From assembly GCA_002455275.1 (NCBI GenBank), contig DKKO01000004.1, positions 133,811-197,810 of the forward strand: 64,000 bases of DNA, given 5' to 3'. The position numbers and the translations under genes were made by a program. The stretch is from Candidatus Saccharibacteria bacterium UBA6664 (lineage in GTDB: Bacteria; Patescibacteriota; Saccharimonadia; Saccharimonadales; Saccharimonadaceae). Below, one piece after another: positions 24,867 through 32,469 of this stretch. The stretch's first letter is position 1. Each line of letters opens with the position of its first letter. The notes under the pieces are model-generated. The model searched no databases. It saw only the letters and a list, made by a program, of their open reading frames with translations, and was not told the DNA's origin.

Positions 24867-26316
24867 GCGCATACCGATTCCTCGGTTGGGTAAGCTTGAG
24901 GTAATTTCATTCGCAACCGGCTTTAGCTTGATGGCGTTTGAGCTAGTGGCGGCACGCGTGCTTGCGCCGAGCATCGGCAGTTCGACGTATGTATGGACTA
25001 GCGTTATTGGGGTAATTATCGCTGCGCTGAGCCTGGGCTTTTTCATTGGTGGACGTTTGGCCGACATGCGACCAAAAGAAACAGATTTAGTGTGGCTACT
25101 ATGCGTGACGGCTTTGATGGTAGTAATGACACAGCTGATGTACAAAGATATTTTGGCAGATATGGTACAAACATTTTCTGACCCGCGCTTGCAGGCGGTG
25201 GTAGGCTCATTGCTGTTGTTTGCACCAACCAGCTTTTTAGTGGGAATGACCAGCCCGTACCTAGCGAAGCTAAATGTAAAATCGCTGAAAACTACTGGCC
25301 AGTCGGTGGCAAGCCTTGATGCATTAAATGCACTCGGCGGTATTACGGGCACATTTGTAACAGGCTTTTTCTTGTTCGGCTACTTGGGCTCGCGTGAGAC
25401 ATTAAGCATTGTGGTGCTAGTATTGCTAGCGACGAGCTGGCTGTTGGTACCGCGGTATCGCATGGTGCAGCGTATTGTGCTCAGTGTTATTTCGATCTTT
25501 ATTATTACTACGCCGCCCGTGCTTACCCCAAATATTGTCGATATAGATACGCCGAGCGCGCATTACCAAGTGGTAACCTTTATGAAAGATTTTTATGAAG
25601 TAAATGGGCTTATCACTGGGCCGAGTGGCGTTCAGTCGGCAGTATATAAAAGTGGCTCGCTAGAGCCAGTTTTTTGGTACAACCAAGAACTGGCACGCCT
25701 CACGTTGCTTCAGCAGCCAAAGCGCGTGTTGGTATTGGGCGGCGGGGCATTTACGTTGCCGCAATATTTAGCGCAGCAATTACCTGATAGCAAAATCGAT
25801 GTGGTCGAGATCGACCCTGGGCTGAAGCACATTTCTGAGCAGTATTTTCAGTATAAACACCCAAAAAACATTGAACTAATTTTCGACGATGCCAGAAGTT
25901 TCGTGCAAACCTCGAAGCGTGTCTATGACGTAGTGGTGGTAGATGTGTATGGCGACACCAATATACCCTTTTCACTGATTACTAAAGAGTACGGTCAGGC
26001 CGTCGCCAAGCGCGTGAAGCCAGATGGTATTGTGGTTGCGAATGTCATAGCCGGCTTGGCAAATAAACCTTGCAAAACTGTTTTTGGTGCGGTAGATGCG
26101 GCGTATAAAACCGGCTTTCGCTACGGTTTGTATTCGAATCAGTTTGGCGCGGATGAAGCTCGTGCGAATCATATCTTACTGTACAGTCGACAACACATGA
26201 CCATACCCGGTATGAAGCCTATACCATATTTGGACGGCCAACTTCTTACCGATAATTACGCACCAGCAGAGCGCTTATATTATGCGTGTCATCAAAGCAC
26301 GAGACCGCACAACTAG
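24859..26316 (+). CDS. Membrane protein fused to spermidine synthase-like domain
   Basis: About 485 aa. The N-terminal half has about seven membrane helices, beginning 'VISFATGFSLMAFELVAARV', typical of MFS-like spermidine synthase fusions. The C-terminal half is a Rossmann methyltransferase fold with 'RVLVLGGGAFTLPQYLA', 'IDVVEIDPGL' and 'DDARSFV'. Whether it makes polyamines is unclear; many such fusions have unknown substrates. The ATG at 24859 follows an in-frame TTG and overlaps the preceding stop. Confidence 0.85.
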   Translation: MPKRIPIPRLGKLEVISFATGFSLMAFELVAARVLAPSIGSSTYVWTSVIGVIIAALSLGFFIGGRLADMRPKETDLVWLLCVTALMVVMTQLMYKDILADMVQTFSDPRLQAVVGSLLLFAPTSFLVGMTSPYLAKLNVKSLKTTGQSVASLDALNALGGITGTFVTGFFLFGYLGSRETLSIVVLVLLATSWLLVPRYRMVQRIVLSVISIFIITTPPVLTPNIVDIDTPSAHYQVVTFMKDFYEVNGLITGPSGVQSAVYKSGSLEPVFWYNQELARLTLLQQPKRVLVLGGGAFTLPQYLAQQLPDSKIDVVEIDPGLKHISEQYFQYKHPKNIELIFDDARSFVQTSKRVYDVVVVDVYGDTNIPFSLITKEYGQAVAKRVKPDGIVVANVIAGLANKPCKTVFGAVDAAYKTGFRYGLYSNQFGADEARANHILLYSRQHMTIPGMKPIPYLDGQLLTDNYAPAERLYYACHQSTRPHN

Positions 26317-26371
26317 CGGATACGTGGTGGTGGGTGTATTATAGCCCTACATTCTTAGGAGGGTTTAGCGC

Positions 26372-27133
26372 ATGGAACTATCTACACCAAAACAGAGCAA
26401 ACAAGTATCTATTGATTATCGGTGGCTGATTGTCGCCGTGCTCGGTCTGGTAATTATTGGTATGTTGGCGCTATGGCGACCATGGGAGCCAAAGATTGAT
26501 AAAAACGCGCGTACAATAGACGTAACAGGGCAGGCTACAGTGAAGGCCGAGCCTGATCAAGTGGTATTTATGCCGCAATATTCGTTTGATAACGCCGACA
26601 AAGATGTTTCCATCGCCGCGGCAAGCAAAAAACGCTCGGCTATTTTAGCGCAACTAAAGAAGCTTGGGGTGGCCGATAAAGCTATTAAGGCGGATACAAA
26701 CGGCTACAACGCGGGCTTTTTACCGGAAAAAGACGATACCTATACCTACACTCTATCACTGGTGGTTACACTCGAAGATATGAAGTTGGCGCAAAAAGTG
26801 CAAGATTACCTAGCGACTACTTCACCAGAAGGCCAGGTGACGCCACAATACGGCTTCACTAAGGCCACACAAACATCATTAGAGTCTAAGGCTCGCGACC
26901 TTGCTACCAAAGACGCAAAGAAAAAGGCCGAGCAATCTGCCGACAACCTTGGCTTTACAGTAGCGGGTGTAAAAACAGTCACCGATGGTTCAATCGGCGG
27001 TTACCCATATCTCCTTGATTCAAAAGTGGCGGTTGGCTCTGAGGGTAGTGCGTCTTCATCTACCGAATTTCCGTTGCAGCCTGGCGAGAATGAGCTGAAC
27101 TATTCTGTTAGTGTTTCGTTCTATATAAACTAG
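26372..27133 (+). CDS. SIMPL domain (DUF541) membrane-anchored protein
   Basis: A 253-aa protein with one N-terminal membrane helix (residues 18-37) and a SIMPL/BP26 domain outside: 'RTIDVTGQATVKAEPDQVVF' is the diagnostic first strand, and the C terminus 'NYSVSVSFYIN' closes the barrel. Family members are secreted or periplasmic and oligomerise into rings; function is unclear. A strong ribosome binding site (TTAGGAGGG) precedes the ATG. Confidence 0.9.
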   Translation: MELSTPKQSKQVSIDYRWLIVAVLGLVIIGMLALWRPWEPKIDKNARTIDVTGQATVKAEPDQVVFMPQYSFDNADKDVSIAAASKKRSAILAQLKKLGVADKAIKADTNGYNAGFLPEKDDTYTYTLSLVVTLEDMKLAQKVQDYLATTSPEGQVTPQYGFTKATQTSLESKARDLATKDAKKKAEQSADNLGFTVAGVKTVTDGSIGGYPYLLDSKVAVGSEGSASSSTEFPLQPGENELNYSVSVSFYIN

Positions 27134-27148
27134 CTAAAACACGAAAAC

Positions 27149-27214
27149 AGGCCCACCGAGTAGGCTACGAACTACGAAGAATTTCTTCGTAGTGAACCTG
27201 TTCTCGGTGAGCCT
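27149..27214 (-). terminator. Nested hairpin terminator of the 20-aa ORF cassette
   Basis: AGGCCCACCGAG (27149-27160) pairs with CTCGGTGAGCCT (27203-27214) with one mismatch. Inside is a 9-bp hairpin ACTACGAAG/CTTCGTAGT (27171-27179 and 27185-27193). On the minus strand it is followed by TGTTTTCGTGTTTT, a terminator-like tail. Confidence 0.7.
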
Positions 27215-27275
27215 AGTGGCCCAGCACGGTGTCGCTGAACCACAGCTTCAGCCACAGAACTGCGAGGCGGATCAT
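27213..27275 (-). CDS. 20-aa ORF with strong ribosome binding site, GC-rich cassette
   Basis: MIRLAVLWLKLWFSDTVLGH, a short hydrophobic peptide. Its ATG has an excellent site (GAAGGAGGTG) upstream, third positions are mostly G or C, and the stop runs into the nested terminator. An extended -10 box lies about 40 bp upstream. It could be a toxin-like membrane peptide, a leader peptide of a small RNA, or a small RNA gene with incidental coding. Confidence 0.45.
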   Translation of the reverse strand: MIRLAVLWLKLWFSDTVLGH

Positions 27276-27310
27276 CGTTACACCTCCTTCGGTGCGGTCT
27301 GAATAGAGGT

Positions 27311-27319
27311 ATGGTAGCA
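27311..27319 (-). promoter_or_regulatory. Extended -10 box of the 20-aa ORF
   Basis: Minus strand TGCTACCAT. With flanks (TATGTGCTACCAT) it matches the promoter at 1208-1220 in 12 of 13 bases. Confidence 0.45.
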
Positions 27320-27366
27320 CATAGACAGTTGGCACACTAGCTCAAGTAGCGATTTTTGAAACATAA

Positions 27367-27382
27367 ACACTATATGTAGTGT
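27367..27382. promoter_or_regulatory. NrdR box upstream of nrdA
   Basis: ACACTATATGTAGTGT closely matches the NrdR consensus acaCwAtATaTwGtgt. A second, half-conserved copy starts at 27400 (ACACTATA), 33 bp on, close to the three-turn spacing of paired boxes. Confidence 0.85.
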
Positions 27383-27461
27383 AGCGTTGCTTTTTTACAA
27401 CACTATAAGGGGTTATTTAATACAAAACGTGCTTGTGGTAATAAAAACTCCTAAAAAAGTA

Positions 27462-27490
27462 TTGCAAACCATACATGTGGGGTCTATATT
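27462..27490 (+). promoter_or_regulatory. nrd operon promoter
   Basis: TTGCAA (27462-27467), a 17-bp spacer and TATATT (27485-27490). The transcription start should be near 27497, leaving a leader of about 150 nt before nrdA. Confidence 0.75.
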
Positions 27491-27502
27491 TGTATGCAGA
27501 CC

Positions 27503-27516
27503 ACTACATATGTAGT
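27503..27516. promoter_or_regulatory. Third palindromic NrdR-like site over the transcription start
   Basis: ACTACATATGTAGT is a perfect 14-bp palindrome resembling an NrdR box core, placed just downstream of the predicted start where a repressor would block RNA polymerase. Confidence 0.55.
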
Positions 27517-27527
27517 TGTTCAATAAA

Positions 27528-27614
27528 ATACACAAGGATGCAAACCTGCACGGAGGTGAAGGCACCAACTAATGGTGTGCTGGTTTGTGTTTGCCTGGGG
27601 AGGTGACTGTGTAT
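27528..27614 (+). ncRNA. Structured 5' leader of nrdA, candidate riboswitch
   Basis: ATACACA (27528-27534) pairs with TGTGTAT (27608-27614) to close a domain. Within it CAAACC (27541-27546) pairs with GGTTTG (27582-27587) and GCACC (27562-27566) pairs with GGTGT (27574-27578). Purine-rich joining segments (GGAGGTGAAG, GGGGAGGTGA) remain. It does not match the riboswitch cores I know (cobalamin, purine, GEMM, THF, TPP). Nucleotide sensing is inference from position. Confidence 0.5.
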
Positions 27615-27645
27615 CTTAAAATAACAAAATAAAATAGGGGAAATC

Positions 27646-30063
27646 ATGAACGGAATTCATGTGGTACACCGCGATGGCACACGCATACCATTTGACGCCA
27701 ACAAGATTAACCTTGCACTACTGAAGGCAAGTGAGGGATTGCCTGATCCAGTAAGCAAGGTGGTACAGGTAGCGACAGAGTTACAATTAACATTATTTGA
27801 TGGAATCACGACAGAGCAGCTTGATGAAGCAGTGATTCATACGGCACTGCAAAACGTCAAAGACGATCCAGACTTTGATAAAGTCGCAGCGAGGTTGCTG
27901 CTCAAGAATATTTACAAAAATATTCTGGGTGATTACGAAACGGATGCAGAACTTAAGAAACTGCACGCCAAGAAATTCCCCCTATTTGTAAAAGACGCCG
28001 TAAAAGATGGTCTGCTCGATGAGCGCATGACCGATGGCCGCTTCGACCTCAAGAAATTGGGCGAAGCACTAGAGCCAGAAAACGACGAACTCTTTAAATA
28101 TATTGGTGTGGTTACCAATAAAAACCGCTATGCCTTGCGCAAAAACAGCGGTGCGCCAATTGAAACTCCACAGTTTACTCACATGCGTATTGCTATGGGT
28201 CTTAGCTACAACGAAAAAGACCCAACCGAAGCAGCGCTTGGTTTCTACGACCACATGAGCAAGCTTGAGTATGTACCAGGTGGTTCTACTCGTGTGAACG
28301 CTGGTGGTGCATTCCCACAGCTTTCAAACTGTTTCTTGATGGAAGTGCAAGACGACATGGAATCGATTGCCAAAGGTATTCGCGATACTATGTGGATCGC
28401 TAAAGGTACCGGTGGTATTGGTATTACCATGACCAAACTTCGCGCTGCAGGTAGCCCGGTAAAGACTACCAACACCGAAAGTACTGGCCCAATTCCATTC
28501 ATGAAAATGGTCGACACTGCGCTATTTGCTGTATCTCGAAAAGGTAAAAAAGCCGGCGCAGCCGCTATGTACCTTGAAAACTGGCACATCAACTTCCCAC
28601 AATTCCTCGACCTACGCCAGAACTCAGGTGACCCATACCTTCGCACGCGTTTCATGAACACCGCTGTATATATAAGCGACGAATTCATGAAGCGAGTAGA
28701 AGCCGACAAAGATTGGTACCTATTTGACCCAGCCGAAACGCCAGATTTGCCAGAGCTATACGGCGAAGAGTTTTCAAAGCGCTACGCCGAGTACGTAAAG
28801 ATGGCTGAAGCCGGCAAGATTCGCGAGTTTATCAAAATTCCTGCTCGCCAGCAGTTCAAGCAAATTCTTACCAGCCTTCAGGCAACGAGCCACCCATGGC
28901 TTACCTGGAAAGACGCCATCAACGTTCGTGCATTGAACAACAACACCGGAACAATTCACTGTTCAAACCTGTGTACAGAGATTACCTTGCCGCAAGACGA
29001 AAAGAACGTATCGGTATGTAACCTCATCTCTATCAACCTGAGCCGACACCTAAACGCCGACAACACCTTCGACTGGAAACGTATGGAAGAAAGCGTGCGA
29101 TCAGCGACTCGTCAGCTTGATAACTTGGTAGACATTACCAACACGCCAATTCCTGAAGCGATGAACTCAAACAGCAAGAACCGCGCCGTTGGTATGGGAC
29201 TGATGGGCTTTACCGATGTGCTTGAAAGGCTTGGCTACAGCTACGACTCAGAAGAAGCTTTCGATTTGATTGACCAAGTGACTGAGTTTATTAGCTACTA
29301 CTCAATCGATGAATCAGCCGAAATGGCAAAGACTCGCGGCATCTACGACACCTTCAAAGGTAGTGGTTGGAGCAAAGGCTTGTTGCCAGTCGACACACTA
29401 GACGAACTAGCAAATTCACGAAAAGTGAAGGTAAATGTTACCCGTAAGCACAAACTCGACTGGGAAGCACTTCGCAAAAAGACCAAAAAGGGTATGCGCA
29501 ACGCTACATTGATGGCTATTGCGCCAACCGCAAACATTGGTTTGATTGCTGGTACTACCCCGGGCCTCGACCCACAATTTGCTCAAATCTTTAGCCGAAG
29601 CACCCTTAGTGGTAAGTTCCTCGAGGTGAACGTAAACCTCGTGAACGCGCTCAAAGCAGTTGACCTATGGGACGAAGTAAAAGACGAAGTACTCGCACGC
29701 CAAGGCGACATTCAGGGAATCGATGTGATTCCACAAGCTATCAAAGATGTGTACAAAACTAGTTTCCAAATTAGCCCTTACGCATTTATTGAAGTAGCAG
29801 CACGCGCACAAAAGTGGGTAGACCAAGCGATTTCTCGCAATATGTATCTCGAAACCCGCAATGTTGATGACTATGTAGACATTTACACCGAAGCCTGGAA
29901 GCGTGGCCTCAAAACCACCTACTACCTGCACGTAAAGCCTCGTCACCAGGCCGAGCAAAGCACTACCAAGGTAAACAAAGCAGAAGAGATTGCAAAAACG
30001 GGCGGCGCTCGAAAGTCAGGCTTCGGCTTTGCGAAAAAACAAACAGTAGGAGTGGGCTCATGA
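27646..30063 (+). CDS. nrdA: Ribonucleotide reductase large subunit (class I, NrdA)
   Basis: An 805-aa catalytic subunit reducing ribonucleotides to deoxyribonucleotides. An ATP-cone spans about residues 3-90. Active-site residues are complete: C229, N441-C443-E445 (SNLCTEI) and C458 correspond to E. coli C225, N437, C439, E441 and C462, and Y759-Y760 match the radical-transfer pair. After Tyr760 there is no cysteine at all: the chain ends 'GFAKKQTVGVGS', whereas NrdA normally ends in a redox CxxC/CxxxxC tail. A six-cysteine ORF overlaps the stop codon. AGGGGA lies upstream of the ATG. Confidence 0.97.
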   Translation: MNGIHVVHRDGTRIPFDANKINLALLKASEGLPDPVSKVVQVATELQLTLFDGITTEQLDEAVIHTALQNVKDDPDFDKVAARLLLKNIYKNILGDYETDAELKKLHAKKFPLFVKDAVKDGLLDERMTDGRFDLKKLGEALEPENDELFKYIGVVTNKNRYALRKNSGAPIETPQFTHMRIAMGLSYNEKDPTEAALGFYDHMSKLEYVPGGSTRVNAGGAFPQLSNCFLMEVQDDMESIAKGIRDTMWIAKGTGGIGITMTKLRAAGSPVKTTNTESTGPIPFMKMVDTALFAVSRKGKKAGAAAMYLENWHINFPQFLDLRQNSGDPYLRTRFMNTAVYISDEFMKRVEADKDWYLFDPAETPDLPELYGEEFSKRYAEYVKMAEAGKIREFIKIPARQQFKQILTSLQATSHPWLTWKDAINVRALNNNTGTIHCSNLCTEITLPQDEKNVSVCNLISINLSRHLNADNTFDWKRMEESVRSATRQLDNLVDITNTPIPEAMNSNSKNRAVGMGLMGFTDVLERLGYSYDSEEAFDLIDQVTEFISYYSIDESAEMAKTRGIYDTFKGSGWSKGLLPVDTLDELANSRKVKVNVTRKHKLDWEALRKKTKKGMRNATLMAIAPTANIGLIAGTTPGLDPQFAQIFSRSTLSGKFLEVNVNLVNALKAVDLWDEVKDEVLARQGDIQGIDVIPQAIKDVYKTSFQISPYAFIEVAARAQKWVDQAISRNMYLETRNVDDYVDIYTEAWKRGLKTTYYLHVKPRHQAEQSTTKVNKAEEIAKTGGARKSGFGFAKKQTVGVGS

Positions 30064-30104
30064 CAGATTGCACATGCAACTGCGGCTGTTCTTGCTGCAA
30101 ATAA
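30060..30104 (+). CDS. 14-aa cysteine-rich ORF overlapping the nrdA stop
   Basis: MTDCTCNCGCSCCK: six Cys in 14 residues. The ATG overlaps the nrdA TGA (ATGA), in the -1 frame. It could be translated by reinitiation, or fused to NrdA by -1 frameshifting at the stop, giving the large subunit the cysteine tail it lacks. The sequence shows the ORF; translation is unproven. It might alternatively bind metal. Confidence 0.5.
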   Translation: MTDCTCNCGCSCCK

Positions 30105-30146
30105 ACACCAAGCGGACAAAATTAAAGGGTATAAGGGAACAAAACA

Positions 30147-30320
30147 ATGAACGCAAACTCAATCATCACCGACGACATGACACTAGAGCAGAAACTAGCC
30201 GCTATCGACGCAGCTATGGCTAATGCTCAAGCACAAGCAAACGACGAAGCAGCTGCAAACGGCACCATAGCAGCACCTATCGATCCAGCACTCTTAACAA
30301 TTTGCGACGGCTGTGAGTAA
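30147..30320 (+). CDS. 57-aa protein ending in a CxxC motif, nrd operon
   Basis: A small acidic, Ala-rich, predicted helical protein whose last residues are 'PALLTICDGCE'. The end resembles the C-terminal redox tail of many NrdA proteins (CEACQ type). It sits 42 bp after the Cys-rich ORF and its stop overlaps the next ATG (TAATG). A detached NrdA swinging arm or a small thioredoxin partner are possible roles, both inferred. Confidence 0.7.
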   Translation: MNANSIITDDMTLEQKLAAIDAAMANAQAQANDEAAANGTIAAPIDPALLTICDGCE

Positions 30321-30610
30321 TGGCTGAACGAGTTTCAACCCCAGTCGATGTACATCAAACAGATGATTCAGATGGTGGAGCTGAAATTTACGGCGCAGTG
30401 TTATTTCAAGGCAAAATGGTTCCAAGAAACTCAGAAGAAGCGATGAACCCACAACTCGTGCGTGATAGGGTAGTGGCAGAAGACTTCGTTGAGTTGATGG
30501 CTCGTCTCGACACCGAAGCCGACCAAGATGCTTTACCAGAAGTAGATGACAAAATTCGCACTGCTCTCGGTATTAAAGCATTACCAGATGAAGTAGTAGC
30601 AGAATTATGA
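30320..30610 (+). CDS. 96-aa hypothetical protein, nrd operon
   Basis: An acidic protein without Cys or membrane segments; I recognise no domain. 'VPRNSEEAMNPQLVRDRVV' and 'LDTEADQDALPEVDDKIRTA' look helical. It is translationally coupled to the 57-aa ORF and ends 19 bp before nrdB, so its position implies a link to ribonucleotide reductase, perhaps assembly or regulation. Confidence 0.7.
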   Translation: MAERVSTPVDVHQTDDSDGGAEIYGAVLFQGKMVPRNSEEAMNPQLVRDRVVAEDFVELMARLDTEADQDALPEVDDKIRTALGIKALPDEVVAEL

Positions 30611-30629
30611 CAAACAATAAGGAGGAAAT

Positions 30630-31682
30630 ATGGCAGGAATACTAGGCACCGGTATTCAAGACGGACTACTCTTGAAACCGATTCACTATCAATGGGCGAT
30701 GGATTTGTACGACCAAGCGGTGGCAAATACGTGGTTCCCAAATGAAATTCAGTTGGTTCAAGACTTGGCTGACTGGAAGAAGATGACCGATGAAGAGCGA
30801 CACGCGGTAGAGTTCTTGATGGCCTACTTTAACCCAAATGAACTATTGGTAAACAAGGCGCTAGCCTTCGGTGTGTACCCATACGTAAATGCGGCAGAGT
30901 GTCACTTGTACCTAGCGAAGCAAATGTGGGAAGAAGCCAACCACTGTATGGCGTTTGAATACGTGCTTGAGACGTTCCCAATCGACCGTGAAAGGGCATA
31001 CGCTGCGCACGTCGACGAGCCAACTATGGCTCGCAAAGAGGCGTTTGAGACCGAAGCTATTAAGCGAATGACCGAAAAACATCTCGACATCACCACTACG
31101 GAGGGTAAAAAAGACTTCATTCGCAACCTTATTGCCTACAACATTATTCTTGAAGGTATTTGGTTCTACAGTGGGTTCATGGTGGCGCTTTCATTCCGCC
31201 AACGCAACTTGCTACGCAACTTTGGTTCGCTTATCGACTGGGTTGTTCGCGACGAAAGCCTGCACCTCAAGTTTGGTATCAACCTTATTCTTACTACGCT
31301 TGAAGAAAACGAAGATCTTCAAACTGAAGAGTTCGCCAACGAAATCAAGCAAACCATTCTCGATGCGGTTGAGATGGAAGAAGAATACAACAAAGCTATG
31401 TTGCCAAAGGGTATTCTGGGCTTGAACGCCGACTACGTAAATCAATACGTGAAGTATCTTACCGACCGACGCCTCGAAGAGCTTGGTTTTGAAGCACACT
31501 ACAAGGTTTCAAACCCAGCTAAGTGGATGGCCGCTGCCAACGATACGCTCGAGCTCGTAAACTTCTTTGAAAGCACCAACACCAGCTATGAAGTAAACGC
31601 TACAGGTAGCAAGAGTGCTGCACCAAAGGCTCCTGCCGAGGATCCAAACGCGCAAGAAGCAGCCGAAAACGGCGACAAGTAG
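30630..31682 (+). CDS. nrdB: Ribonucleotide reductase small subunit, class Ic type (Phe at radical Tyr)
   Basis: A 350-aa ferritin-like R2 protein. Metal ligands read as E71 (NELLV), E102 and H105 (WEEANH), E175 (ILEGIW), E209 and H212 (DESLH). The radical tyrosine, four residues after H105, is F109 (HCMAF). Glu as first ligand plus Phe at that site is the pattern of Chlamydia R2c, which uses a Mn(IV)/Fe(III) cofactor in place of a tyrosyl radical. The last ~30 residues are Ala/Pro/Asn rich. AAGGAGG precedes the ATG. An Nramp transporter follows downstream. Confidence 0.95.
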   Translation: MAGILGTGIQDGLLLKPIHYQWAMDLYDQAVANTWFPNEIQLVQDLADWKKMTDEERHAVEFLMAYFNPNELLVNKALAFGVYPYVNAAECHLYLAKQMWEEANHCMAFEYVLETFPIDRERAYAAHVDEPTMARKEAFETEAIKRMTEKHLDITTTEGKKDFIRNLIAYNIILEGIWFYSGFMVALSFRQRNLLRNFGSLIDWVVRDESLHLKFGINLILTTLEENEDLQTEEFANEIKQTILDAVEMEEEYNKAMLPKGILGLNADYVNQYVKYLTDRRLEELGFEAHYKVSNPAKWMAAANDTLELVNFFESTNTSYEVNATGSKSAAPKAPAEDPNAQEAAENGDK

Positions 31683-31770
31683 TTTCACATTGTAAATGGG
31701 CATTTAGGGCGCGGGCGTACCACACTCCGCGCTCAATTTGTCTCTCAAAATAAGCAGAGGGTACACGTAT

Positions 31771-31878
31771 ATGAGTAAACGAGAAATCATTCAAACATCA
31801 AGCTTCGCCGTAGGCTTTGGCATATTGTATGCTCTTATATTTATCACCGCTGCCATGCGCACAGGAGCGGCAGTATAG
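31771..31878 (+). CDS. 35-aa single-helix membrane protein
   Basis: MSKREIIQTSSFAVGFGILY then ALIFITAAMRTGAAV: one membrane helix after a short charged head. AGAGGG lies upstream, and it ends 3 bp before the CYTH gene, with which it is probably co-translated. Function unknown. Confidence 0.6.
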   Translation: MSKREIIQTSSFAVGFGILYALIFITAAMRTGAAV

Positions 31879-31881
31879 GTT

Positions 31882-32469
31882 ATGCAAACCGAAATCGAGG
31901 CAAAGTTTTTAAAAGTCGATATAAATGCAGTCCGCGCAAAGTTGCAGGCTGCCGGTGCCTCGTGCGAACAACCAATGCGGTTAATGCAACGTGTTGTGTT
32001 TCATACAACACATAATAATCCCAATGCCTATGTTCGTGTACGAGCAGAAGGCAATAAATCGACACTTACCTACAAACAATTCGACGAACTCGGCCTGCAC
32101 GGCGCCAAAGAAATCGAAACTACGATAGGTGATTACCAGCAAACAGTTGAGCTATTAAAGGCAGCTGGCTTGCAGGTAAAAAGTCTGCAAGAAACCAAGC
32201 GCGAAACGTGGAAGTTAGGCGAGGCAGAGGTTGTGATAGATGAGTGGCCGTGGCTTGAGCCCTTTATCGAAATTGAAGGCCCCAGCGAAGAATCCGTTCG
32301 CGACGCGGCGGCACAGCTCGAATTTGATTGGAGCACTGCGGTGTTTGGTGGTGCCACCGAGGCGTATCGGGCATCGTATCCAAATTTGCCTGCAACTATG
32401 GTCATGGACGACGTGCCGGATATTCGGTTTGATACTGAGCCACCCGCGCGATTAAAGGGTGAACAGTAA
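31882..32469 (+). CDS. CYTH domain protein
   Basis: A 195-aa protein with the ExExK motif near the N terminus (EIEAKF) and alternating charged strands ('YVRVRAEGNKSTLTYK', 'KEIETTI', 'FIEIEGPSEESV') of the triphosphate tunnel fold. Family members hydrolyse thiamine triphosphate or tripolyphosphate or cyclise ATP. The C-terminal 40 residues are less conserved. Its stop overlaps the Nramp start (TAATG). Confidence 0.85.
   Translation: MQTEIEAKFLKVDINAVRAKLQAAGASCEQPMRLMQRVVFHTTHNNPNAYVRVRAEGNKSTLTYKQFDELGLHGAKEIETTIGDYQQTVELLKAAGLQVKSLQETKRETWKLGEAEVVIDEWPWLEPFIEIEGPSEESVRDAAAQLEFDWSTAVFGGATEAYRASYPNLPATMVMDDVPDIRFDTEPPARLKGEQ

Noticed and set aside
27528..27614. Cobalamin riboswitch before the ribonucleotide reductase
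   Set aside because: No B12 box or conserved core, and the enzyme is class I (NrdA plus NrdB), not B12-dependent.
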